DNA from: a bacterium
Lineage (GTDB): Bacteria; Patescibacteriota; Minisyncoccia; Moranbacterales; DUUL01
Direction: 5' to 3'
Assembly: GCA_030641245.1 (NCBI GenBank)
Contig: DAOWHU010000022.1
Location: forward strand, 1 to 6,931
Length of the DNA stretch: 6,931 nt
Below are positions 1 through 5,868 of the stretch, piece after piece. Under the pieces are notes generated by a model. That model did not search any database, was not told the origin of the DNA, and saw nothing but the letters and a program-made list of their open reading frames with translations. How positions within the stretch are numbered: the stretch's first letter is position 1; each line of letters opens with the position of its first letter. The translations under genes were made by a program, and so were the position numbers.

Positions 1-1235
1 AAGAACCCAACCACTCCCACCATCAATACCACTGACCAATATCTTTTGTTTATCTTGTTAATCAACTCTAGCCAAAAAGCTAAAATAAAAAAAGCGATTG
101 GAGCGATTGATAACCAGTAGCGAGGTTTTTCCAAACGATCAGCCACGCTAATGTTTACAAAAAAGAAGAAACCAAAGTATAGCAAGATCAAAAAGGCTAA
201 AACCTTTTTTTGTTTTGGGTTAATTGATTTCAAAAATTTGCTTCTCCCTATAAAGACCATCCAGACCAAGCCTAGCGAAAATACTAGGTAAAAGAATCTA
301 ACCGTTTGTATCGATTGAAGCTCTTCTTCGCTTATCGGCAAAGGAAAATAAAAATAAAAACGAGCACTTTTTTCAATATTCTCTAAAATATTGTCAGTTA
401 AACTTTCTTCGCTACTTTGCTGAGTAATTCCAACTATAAATCGTTTATAATTGTCCCCGTCATTTTTTATATCACTGACAACTACTGGTATATAAAAAAC
501 TATTACCATTAAGACAGCTATCAAATAATGTTTTAACTTTAATTTAAGCCAACCTTTTTGATAAATGAAAAATGTAATAAAAATAAGAACGGTGGCAGAA
601 GTGGCTAAAAAATGTACTTGGGAAATAACCAATAAGGATAAAAAGGCCCCTAGCAACCAATAACCGGCTTTGAATTTTTTTTCAGCGAACTGTAGCAAAA
701 AATAAATTAGTAACACTTGCCAAAAAACAAGTTGATTAGGATTCCAAGAAAATCGAGAATATTGAATAATCAAAAATGAAAAGCTGAACAGAGTGGTGGT
801 AATAAGGCTAATTTTTCTAGTGAAGAATTTGGAAATAATCAAATAGAAAAAAGGGATGGCCAGGAGAGACAGAATAAAATCTGGAATAGCAATTGTCCAA
901 GGACTGGGAGTCCCAAAAATTTTCATGGAAAGAGCCTGACTGTAATAGTAATAAGGTCCCATGTTGAGAGTATCGCCTTTGCCACTATCCCCAGGTAATT
1001 TGACGCTCGTAATTTTAGGACCCAGCAATCTTAAATGACTAATCCCATTATCTAAGACCTCTCTGGACATTTCAGAATCACGAACTTGATCGGCTCGAAC
1101 CAATAGCCATTCTTTAAAGTTATAACCTCGAACTAGTCCAGCCAATAACATCAAACCCAATAAAAAAACCAGGATTTCCTTGTCAACTTTTTTAAAATAT
1201 TTTTTGATTTTTTCTTTTGTTTTGATAGCTTTCAA
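1..1235 (-). CDS. GT-C family membrane glycosyltransferase (PMT/ArnT-like, GT39), 3' end beyond the left edge
   Basis: I translated this frame by hand; it stays open to the left edge, giving about 411 residues of a protein whose relatives usually have 500-600. A basic N-terminus (about residues 1-20) leads into a first membrane helix (about 21-36). The first outer loop follows with acidic residues in RADQVRDSE (about 47-55), where GT-C enzymes carry the catalytic Asp. Next come GPYYYY (about 93-98), YSRFSWNPN (about 159-167), both characteristic of the dolichyl-phosphate-mannose/ArnT-like superfamily, and many further hydrophobic helices. Such enzymes move a sugar from a polyprenyl-phosphate carrier onto protein or lipid on the outer face of the membrane; the acceptor here cannot be told. 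The frame has a stop 6 bp upstream of the TTG at 1235, and the first ATG lies inside helix 1, so the TTG is the likely start. No clear Shine-Dalgarno is seen. It lies downstream of a terminator, so it probably has its own promoter, which I could not place. Confidence 0.85.
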   Translation of the reverse strand, partial: MKAIKTKEKIKKYFKKVDKEILVFLLGLMLLAGLVRGYNFKEWLLVRADQVRDSEMSREVLDNGISHLRLLGPKITSVKLPGDSGKGDTLNMGPYYYYSQALSMKIFGTPSPWTIAIPDFILSLLAIPFFYLIISKFFTRKISLITTTLFSFSFLIIQYSRFSWNPNQLVFWQVLLIYFLLQFAEKKFKAGYWLLGAFLSLLVISQVHFLATSATVLIFITFFIYQKGWLKLKLKHYLIAVLMVIVFYIPVVVSDIKNDGDNYKRFIVGITQQSSEESLTDNILENIEKSARFYFYFPLPISEEELQSIQTVRFFYLVFSLGLVWMVFIGRSKFLKSINPKQKKVLAFLILLYFGFFFFVNISVADRLEKPRYWLSIAPIAFFILAFWLELINKINKRYWSVVLMVGVVGF

Positions 1236-1284
1236 AATAATTTATTACATCTTTTAATATAGCCCATTTTTTAAAAAAAATAAA

Positions 1285-1444
1285 GGGACTGCTTCCAAGC
1301 TCGCTTTTCGAATTAAATTTATAAATTTTGAGCGAAACGCAATTAAGGAAAGTTGGTGAATATGGTGTATTTGTGAACTTTACGAAACAAGTTGCAACCA
1401 AAATTTATAAATTTAAACAAAAATTGGGGTTTAGGAACAGTCCC
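1285..1444. repeat. ~160-bp segment bounded by imperfect terminal inverted repeats (possible MITE or REP-like element)
   Basis: The left arm GGGACTGCTTCC (1285-1296) matches the reverse complement of the right arm GGAACAGTCCC (1434-1444) except for one extra base. Between them lie two copies of the perfect palindrome AAATTTATAAATTT (1315-1328 and 1401-1414), a TCGCT/AGCGA pair around the first copy, and a GTTGCAAC palindrome (1391-1398). No convincing protein is encoded and no transposase is present. No target-site duplication is visible. The segment lies within the 389-bp gene-poor stretch 1236-1624. It could be a non-autonomous element, a REP-like element mobilised in trans, or a diverged regulatory region for the gene at 1-1235. 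Confidence 0.4.
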
Positions 1445-1458
1445 ATGTAATTATAAAT

Positions 1459-1489
1459 AAAAAACACTGCGATTTTACGCAGTATTTTT
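1459..1489 (-). terminator. Bidirectional rho-independent terminator after the cyclophilin gene
   Basis: ACTGCG (1466-1471) pairs with CGCAGT (1478-1483) around a six-base loop. An A-run on the left (1459-1464) and a T-run on the right (1485-1489) give a U-tract on either strand. It should end minus-strand transcription from the cyclophilin gene and insulate the glycosyltransferase gene. Confidence 0.8.
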
Positions 1490-1567
1490 CACAGATAATA
1501 AATCTAATTTTGTTTTAAATTTATACCCTCCATTATCTTGATTTTCAAAAAAAAGAACCTCGCTCAT
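1475..1567 (-). CDS. Possible 30-aa small ORF, coupled to the tiny ORF before it
   Basis: ATG at 1567 opens 30 codons, beginning MSEVLFFENQDNGGYKF and ending in TAA inside the terminator stem. Its ATG overlaps the TAA of a 17-codon ORF (1567-1620, beginning MPQKWTYKLW) as TAATG. That upstream ORF starts only 4 bp after the cyclophilin stop, with a GAGGA about 11 bases before its ATG. Either these are translationally coupled leader-size ORFs or one ~50-aa protein has been split by a frameshift. The product resembles nothing I know, and chance ORFs of this size are common in AT-rich DNA. Confidence 0.2.
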   Translation of the reverse strand: MSEVLFFENQDNGGYKFKTKLDLLSVKNTA

Positions 1568-1624
1568 TATATGCGACTATTAAAGTTTGTCCAGAGTTTA
1601 TAAGTCCATTTTTGAGGCATTTCT

Positions 1625-2317
1625 TTATTTTTCCTCAACTATTTTAATACTTTTTATCACAATATCCTCCAAAGGATGGTCCCGTTCATCAGCTTCCATA
1701 TTTTCAATTTTATCGACTACTTCCATTCCCTCTAAGACTTCCCCAAAATTAGTATGTTTTCCATCTAACCAGGTGGTTTCTTCGACTGTTACAATAAAAA
1801 ATTGAGAACCGTTAGTATTTGGACCAGAATTAGCCATTGCCAATGAACCTCGTATTAATTTATGATCATTAAATTCATCCTCAAAGGTATAACCAGGGCC
1901 ACCGGTTCCATGCTTTGACCAATCATCTTCTTTTGACAAAGGGTCTCCAGCCTGAATCATAAAACCTTTTATAACTCGATGAAATTTAGTTCCATCATAA
2001 AAATTAGACTCCGCTAGCTTCAAAAAGTTGTTGACGGTTTTAGGTGCATCAAGAGTAAAAAGTTTAATTTTTATATCCCCTAAGCTAGTTTCCATCACTA
2101 TAATTTGTTCTTCATCAAATTTCATAGACATTGGTTGTTTTAAATTATTATTTTTAGAGGACTCTGCAGGGGCCTCTTTGGTGGTTTCCATAGAATCCTC
2201 TTTTTCCTCAAATTGAATATTGTTTAATTTCTTGTTTAATTCTTCTTCTTTCGAATCTGAACAACCCGAAAAAATAAATATTGAGATTACTAGAACTGAA
2301 AACAGAATAGGTTTCAT
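1625..2317 (-). CDS. Lipoprotein peptidyl-prolyl cis-trans isomerase, cyclophilin type
   Basis: This cyclophilin catalyses cis-trans isomerisation of X-Pro bonds, probably on extracytoplasmic proteins. From the ATG at 2317 (230 aa) it has a lipoprotein signal peptide: MKP, a hydrophobic run to residue 16, and a lipobox FSGC with lipidated Cys19. An acidic, low-complexity linker follows (about 20-70) and then a complete cyclophilin fold (about 72-230). Active-site signatures are all present: FHRVI (112-116, catalytic Arg114), FMIQAGD (119-125), SQFF (171-174) and WLDGKHTNFGEV (183-194). A TTG in the same frame at 2344 would add nine residues before the signal peptide; the ATG gives a normal signal peptide and is preferred. 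The gene is transcribed from the divergent region shared with the zip gene, and a hairpin terminator lies about 140 bp downstream. Nothing is missing or odd in the domain. Confidence 0.93.
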   Translation of the reverse strand: MKPILFSVLVISIFIFSGCSDSKEEELNKKLNNIQFEEKEDSMETTKEAPAESSKNNNLKQPMSMKFDEEQIIVMETSLGDIKIKLFTLDAPKTVNNFLKLAESNFYDGTKFHRVIKGFMIQAGDPLSKEDDWSKHGTGGPGYTFEDEFNDHKLIRGSLAMANSGPNTNGSQFFIVTVEETTWLDGKHTNFGEVLEGMEVVDKIENMEADERDHPLEDIVIKSIKIVEEK

Positions 2318-2358
2318 GATTTGCGTTAATTTTTTAAAATACAAAATTATTCTAATCT

Positions 2359-2387
2359 ATTTTTCCAAAAACTGCAAAACTTGTCAA
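2359..2387 (-). promoter_or_regulatory. Candidate promoter for the cyclophilin gene
   Basis: A perfect -35 box TTGACA (2387-2382, minus strand) lies 17 bases from a weak -10 box AAAAAT (2364-2359, four of six consensus positions). It is correctly oriented about 40 bp upstream of the gene. Its -35 overlaps the -35 of the opposing zip promoter. Confidence 0.45.
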
Positions 2388-2409
2388 TCATGGCTAGTTC
2401 TTGTAAAAT
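2381..2409 (+). promoter_or_regulatory. Sigma-70-type promoter for the zip gene
   Basis: TTGTCA (2381-2386) and TAAAAT (2404-2409) are separated by exactly 17 bases, each with five of six consensus positions. Transcription would begin near 2416, leaving about 150 untranslated bases before the zip ATG. Confidence 0.6.
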
Positions 2410-2415
2410 CTAATT

Positions 2416-2567
2416 GGATAAATTGTTTTTAAAAAATAGGGTTTTTAGGTTTAAGCGCAATTCGAGGCGAAATTGAGCATCAAGAGAAACGTATTGAACG
2501 ATACGGCGAACGAAAAGCGGAAATTTCAACAAAGAAGTGCACCAAACATGGGAACCCCAAGCACGAT
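2416..2567 (+). promoter_or_regulatory. Long, GC-enriched, hairpin-containing leader of the zip gene
   Basis: From about 2451 the base composition is visibly richer in G+C than the surrounding DNA. Short dyads follow one another: GCgCAATT (2455-2462) with AATTGaGC (2471-2478), CGTAT (2490-2494) with ATACG (2501-2505), the palindrome GAAATTTC (2520-2527), and GTGC (2537-2540) with GCAC (2561-2564). There is no Shine-Dalgarno directly before the zip ATG, and the last hairpin ends 3 bases before it, so it could control access to the start. The zip reading frame is also open back to 2433 but has no ATG, GTG or TTG there. It matches no riboswitch class that I can recognise. Confidence 0.35.
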
Positions 2568-3293
2568 ATGGTTTTATTTTATGCCTTAATAGCTACGCTT
2601 ATAATTAGCCTGATTTCCCTAATCGGAATTTTCACTCTAGCCATTAAAGAAAAAGTTCTCCAGAAAATTCTCTTCTTCTTTATCAGTTTTTCAGCTGGAT
2701 CTCTATTGGGAGGCGCTTTTTTCCATTTGATTCCAGAATCCCTAGAAAAAGATTTACCCGCTTTTGTTTTCCAAGCAACAATGCTTGGCTTTATACTTTT
2801 TTTTATTTTGGAGAAAGTTCTCCACTGGCATCACTGTCAAAATCAGCATTGCGACGAACATAAAATTTTAGGTTTTCAAAATTTATTCGGCGACGCTTTA
2901 CATAATTTTATTGATGGAATAGTTATCGTAGCCGCTTTTTCAGTTGATACTAATCTAGGAATAGTAACCACTCTTTCAGTCGCTCTTCACGAAATTCCCC
3001 AAGAGATTAGCGATTTTGGAGTTTTGCTTTACAGCGGATTCTCTAAACAAAAAGCCATTCTATACAATTTGTTTTCGGCCCTCTTCGCAATCTTAGGAGC
3101 TTTATTAGGTTATTTAGTAATATTAAACACCGAGCAAATTACTCAATGGTTAATTCCAATTACTGCCGGTGGATTTATTTATATCGCTGCCTCCGATTTA
3201 ATTCCAGAACTTAATAAGGAAAAAGCTTTTGCTAAGTCCTTGCTTTCTCTAATGTTCTTTATATTAGCGCTGTTGGTAATGAGGTTTATCTAG
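2568..3293 (+). CDS. ZIP family divalent metal transporter
   Basis: This 241-aa inner-membrane protein moves divalent metal (zinc, iron or manganese; the exact ion cannot be read from the sequence) into the cytoplasm. It has the ZIP layout: helices at about 3-25, 32-54 and 64-83, a His/Cys-rich loop HWHHCQNQHCDEH (86-98), then helix IV with LHNFIDG (111-117) and helix V with HEIPQEISD (141-149). The last two motifs carry the binuclear metal-site residues. Three more helices follow, one leading into SDLIPEL (209-215). Length is normal for the short bacterial members. The start at 2568 gives the usual hydrophobic N-terminus and is the only standard start in the open frame, although no Shine-Dalgarno precedes it. 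A sigma-70-type promoter lies 159 bp upstream behind a structured leader. Its last 30 bases overlap the convergent gene 3264-4043. Confidence 0.92.
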   Translation: MVLFYALIATLIISLISLIGIFTLAIKEKVLQKILFFFISFSAGSLLGGAFFHLIPESLEKDLPAFVFQATMLGFILFFILEKVLHWHHCQNQHCDEHKILGFQNLFGDALHNFIDGIVIVAAFSVDTNLGIVTTLSVALHEIPQEISDFGVLLYSGFSKQKAILYNLFSALFAILGALLGYLVILNTEQITQWLIPITAGGFIYIAASDLIPELNKEKAFAKSLLSLMFFILALLVMRFI

Positions 3294-4043
3294 AAACTTA
3301 TTCTGGGCTCCTTTCACGCTTGGGGTTCCGCAACCCAGACAACCTTCCACCTTCTTGATCACAAAAGCCTTGAAAGAAAATCTCCCTTGGCTTTCTCCAA
3401 CGATAACGACCTGATCGCCTATTTTCAATTCAGTACAATTTCTGATTTTAGTTTCATTATCATAGCTTACTTCCCACTTATCACTAAGCAAGTTTTTTAT
3501 AAAAAGCTTGTTTTTTGTTTCTCTGATAATCTCCCCTCCCAACAAACCTTCTTCAATCAAAACCGACCTTTGAGCTTTATTAAAAATACCGCCCCTGAGA
3601 TCATACGGAATTTGACTTTCTGTAAATTCTCGCAAAGGTTTACTGATTTTAAATCCATGCAACCCAAAGCCAACCAATAAAACTACCGCCAATAAAACAC
3701 TGGTTAACAAAATAAAGTTATATCGATAACCATATTTAGTTTTATGAAAAGCCAGCAATCCCAAAATCAGCGAAATTACTACTAAAAATAGTCCTACGAA
3801 AGGAAAGAGTTCGAAAGCGATTCTGGCATATCGACCAGCTTGTAAATATCGAAAAGTTTCTAACGGAATTTCAAAAAGATTGATTAAAATAACCGAGAGA
3901 AAAATCGAGCTCAAAATCACCGCCGCTACTACCGCTAACCAAAAAGCACCGTTGATTAATCGGCATTGCCATTTAGGAGTAGGTTTAATCTCCTCCTTTT
4001 TGATTTTTTCTAGTATTTGGTTAATTCCTTTTTTCTTGGTCAT
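3264..4043 (-). CDS. Three-helix membrane protein paired with the ECF sigma factor (putative anti-sigma factor)
   Basis: 259 aa. The cytoplasmic N-terminus (1-30) is basic and contains ILEKIKKEEIKPTPKWQ (10-26), a segment I associate with sigma-linked membrane proteins in candidate phyla radiation genomes. Three hydrophobic helices follow at about 32-58, 77-98 and 108-129. With the N-terminus inside, the C-terminal part (130-259) would lie outside the membrane. That part looks like a small beta-rich domain (about 175-232) with alternating hydrophobic strands, including GDQVVIVGES (209-218), and it ends with a CxxC pair (Cys235, Cys238) and a polar tail. The gene starts 9 bp after the sigma gene on the same strand, so the two are surely cotranscribed. 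By analogy with other ECF operons it may hold the sigma factor at the membrane until a signal is sensed. I see no zinc-binding HxxxCxxC anti-sigma motif, so the role is inferred from position and topology. Confidence 0.7.
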   Translation of the reverse strand: MTKKKGINQILEKIKKEEIKPTPKWQCRLINGAFWLAVVAAVILSSIFLSVILINLFEIPLETFRYLQAGRYARIAFELFPFVGLFLVVISLILGLLAFHKTKYGYRYNFILLTSVLLAVVLLVGFGLHGFKISKPLREFTESQIPYDLRGGIFNKAQRSVLIEEGLLGGEIIRETKNKLFIKNLLSDKWEVSYDNETKIRNCTELKIGDQVVIVGESQGRFSFKAFVIKKVEGCLGCGTPSVKGAQNKFLDKPHYQQR

Positions 4044-4052
4044 ATATTTTAA

Positions 4053-4637
4053 TTAAATATCCAAAATTAATTTTTGCGTTTTGGCTTTTTCTAGGAAAAT
4101 AGTTTTCCCTCTATTGAGCAAAGAAGCCACGGTCCCCTTCGGTTTTTTAACAATGTCCATTATCTCTTCGTAGTTTTTCTCTTCTAAAAATTTCAAAATC
4201 ATTACTTCGCGATATTTCAATGGCAAGGAATTGATAATTTTTTCAGCTTCTTTGAGCTTCTCTTTATTGATCATTTGTTCTTCAATCCCAATTCCGTTCT
4301 CGGAAAATATCATTTTCAAATCATCTTGCTCAAGACCAACCTCCTGTGGTCGAACACTATTTTTCCGAATAGCATCGATGGTAGTATTCCGAGTAATCTG
4401 AAAAACCCACGTGGAAAACCTATAGGAATCATCGAAGCTATTAATATTTTTGTAAACTTTTATAAAAACTTCTTGCAAAATATCTTCGATGTCCTCCGAA
4501 GAAAAATACGACATTCTTTTTACAAACCAAAAAAGTTTCTGCCAATATCGATCCACCAGGAAAGTTAAATGATCTGGATTTTCTACCACCTTTTTAACTA
4601 AATCCTCATCAGAAGATTTTGCCAAATCGACTTTCAT
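4053..4637 (-). CDS. ECF-type RNA polymerase sigma factor (sigma-70 family)
   Basis: 194 aa, the usual length of an ECF sigma factor, with regions 2 and 4 only. Region 2 (about 20-92) shows the core-binding and -10 recognition signatures: DIEDILQEVFIKVYKN (49-64) and RFSTWVFQITRNTTIDAIR (73-91). An acidic linker (about 93-128) joins it to region 4 (about 129-182). That region contains LPLKYREVMILKFLEE and a helix-turn-helix ending in KKPKGTVASLLNRGK (164-178), which would read the -35 element. It would redirect RNA polymerase to a small regulon, probably in answer to an envelope or environmental cue passed on by the membrane protein downstream. AAGG lies 7 bases before the ATG as a modest Shine-Dalgarno, supporting this start. 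The upstream region has a TATAAT within a palindrome and a nearby dyad that may control it. Confidence 0.92.
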   Translation of the reverse strand: MKVDLAKSSDEDLVKKVVENPDHLTFLVDRYWQKLFWFVKRMSYFSSEDIEDILQEVFIKVYKNINSFDDSYRFSTWVFQITRNTTIDAIRKNSVRPQEVGLEQDDLKMIFSENGIGIEEQMINKEKLKEAEKIINSLPLKYREVMILKFLEEKNYEEIMDIVKKPKGTVASLLNRGKTIFLEKAKTQKLILDI

Positions 4638-4650
4638 CGAACAACCTTAA

Positions 4651-4707
4651 AATATTATAATATTCCTTCCTGCTTTAATATATACGCAAACCCCCACCAA
4701 AGTTTGC
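4651..4707 (-). promoter_or_regulatory. Candidate promoter/operator region of the sigma gene
   Basis: AATATTATAATATT (4651-4664) is a perfect 14-bp palindrome containing TATAAT on the minus strand (4659-4654), a consensus -10 whose transcript would start about 10 bases before the ATG. No good TTGACA lies at the expected distance, so an activator or an alternative sigma may be needed. Just upstream, GCAAAC (4686-4691) and GTTTGC (4702-4707) form a 6-bp dyad with a 10-base spacer, placed where a regulator could bind. Confidence 0.35.
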
Positions 4708-4795
4708 AATAGTAGCTTAACTTTTCTAATCCCAAATTTCAACATTAGATTCAAGCAAAAACTTAAAAAGTTCGCGTAAAAAATAGTTTTTATTA

Positions 4796-4824
4796 TTGAC
4801 TATTTGTTAAATTCGAGCTACTAT
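4796..4824 (+). promoter_or_regulatory. Sigma-70-type promoter for the orphan gene at 4883
   Basis: TTGACT (4796-4801, five of six) and TACTAT (4819-4824, four of six) are separated by exactly 17 bases. Transcription would start near 4831, giving a leader of about 50 bases. Confidence 0.65.
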
Positions 4825-4867
4825 GTATCATTCAAAAGAAGCAGCTTGAAATAACTACTTATAACAG

Positions 4868-4875
4868 AAAAGGAG
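4868..4875 (+). promoter_or_regulatory. Ribosome binding site that decides the start at 4883
   Basis: AAAAGGAG is the best Shine-Dalgarno in the window. It ends one base before the ATG at 4877, seven bases before the ATG at 4883 and thirteen before that at 4889. Only the ATG at 4883 has normal spacing. Confidence 0.7.
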
Positions 4876-4882
4876 AATGACC

Positions 4883-5746
4883 ATGCCGATGCCAGAAGAA
4901 ATACCTGGACTCGCTCGTTTAAAAGTCTTAACCGCTTACGAAAACAAAGGGCCTCAAGCTGAACTATTGGCAAAATATTTTTGCCTAATCGAAAATTCTT
5001 TCGACTATTTCTTGGAATGCCTGATAATCTCCAGAGATCTCCAGGAGAAAGACAAAAAAAACTTTCCTGGCGAAAAAATTGTACTGGAGCATGCCTTAAA
5101 AGGCTTTATTGACAAAAAACTTGAATCTGATTGTTTTGCTTATCGGCACACTTACGAAACTTATCGCCAATTAATTCCCAACATCTGGCAAACTCTCGAT
5201 CAGGAACGTCAAATTTTTGTTGCCAGTATCATTCTGGCCTACCTGAACGATGAGCCTGCAAATAGAATCAGACCTATCTTTGACGCTCTGGAAAGTTACG
5301 ACGAAAAAGAAGAAATTACCATGTCTGATGATCCCCTTTATTTAAAAGGAATTTTGTTTGTCAAAAAATCAAACGAAACCCCCTACAAACCAGATAATTT
5401 CTGGTACGGGTTGGTGCGAAGAGAGTTTGCTGTAATGGGATCCACAATCTGCAGAACAATTCCTCTTGGGGAAAACAGTTTGAATTTTCGAACTGACTTC
5501 ACCAACGACCTAGCCCAATTCTATTTCTGGCTATGGGCTAGCAAAGAAGAAGTCAAAGACGGACTCCGGTTCTATTTCGGCCCATCTGGTAAATTATCCA
5601 TCGCTTTCAGCGGAGAATTTTCTCAGACTATCAATGGAATCACTGCTAATAAGCAAGGAACGGAACACCCAAACTGGGAAGCGACTTTCTACGGAGGAAT
5701 TGAAAACAGTCGCGAAAGATTTTTTGCAACATCAGGTCAATTTTAA
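4883..5746 (+). CDS. Hypothetical protein, 287 aa, no recognised family
   Basis: I do not recognise this protein. It has no signal peptide and no membrane helix, so it should be cytoplasmic. The first half (about 10-150) is rich in predicted helix, with charged and aromatic residues mixed. It includes RHTYETYRQLIPNIWQTL near residue 87 and an acidic stretch ALESYDEKEEITMSDD near 135. The second half (about 150-287) alternates hydrophobic and polar residues with many Gly, Phe and Tyr, for example LRFYFGPSGKLSIAFSG near 226, suggesting beta sheet. No cysteine cluster, P-loop or nuclease motif is visible. The ATG at 4883 is chosen from Shine-Dalgarno spacing; an ATG two codons earlier is possible. 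The gene stands alone between its own promoter and a strong terminator. Its codon use looks somewhat less AT-biased than its neighbours, and together with the optimal signals this suggests strong expression. It is divergent from the sigma gene, so it could be a regulon member, but its promoter looks housekeeping. Confidence 0.85.
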   Translation: MPMPEEIPGLARLKVLTAYENKGPQAELLAKYFCLIENSFDYFLECLIISRDLQEKDKKNFPGEKIVLEHALKGFIDKKLESDCFAYRHTYETYRQLIPNIWQTLDQERQIFVASIILAYLNDEPANRIRPIFDALESYDEKEEITMSDDPLYLKGILFVKKSNETPYKPDNFWYGLVRREFAVMGSTICRTIPLGENSLNFRTDFTNDLAQFYFWLWASKEEVKDGLRFYFGPSGKLSIAFSGEFSQTINGITANKQGTEHPNWEATFYGGIENSRERFFATSGQF

Positions 5747-5772
5747 ATTATTATTTTGTTAAAATTGAACAA

Positions 5773-5811
5773 AAAAGAACCTTGCGGTATCAACCACCGC
5801 AAGGTTCTTTT
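5773..5811 (+). terminator. Strong rho-independent terminator of the orphan gene
   Basis: A perfect 16-bp stem, AAAAGAACCTTGCGGT (5773-5788) with ACCGCAAGGTTCTTTT (5796-5811), encloses a 7-base loop. It lies 26 bp after the stop. The A/T ends of the stem let it work on both strands. Confidence 0.92.
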
Positions 5812-5868
5812 CATTTCCAGACAGAAGCGACTCAAATCAAGAAAGTATTACTGAACAAGTTACTTAAC

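Noticed and set aside
1192..1401. 69-codon ORF on the minus strand upstream of the glycosyltransferase
   Set aside because: It runs across the inverted-repeat segment, overlaps the glycosyltransferase start in another frame, has no domain pattern, and its residues follow AT-rich composition.
2220..2432. Plus-strand ORF spanning the cyclophilin start and control region
   Set aside because: It covers the divergent promoters and the reversed signal-peptide codons; no domain or start signal.
2416..2567. A named riboswitch (for example a Mn or Ni/Co class) before zip
   Set aside because: Hairpins are present but the conserved core bases of the metal riboswitch classes I know are not recognisable.
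3387..3680. 97-codon plus-strand ORF inside the sigma-partner gene
   Set aside because: Antisense shadow of the membrane protein; its product shows no membrane or domain pattern and there is no ribosome binding site.
4275..4568. 97-codon plus-strand ORF inside the sigma gene
   Set aside because: Antisense to a well-defined sigma factor with no protein-like pattern of its own.
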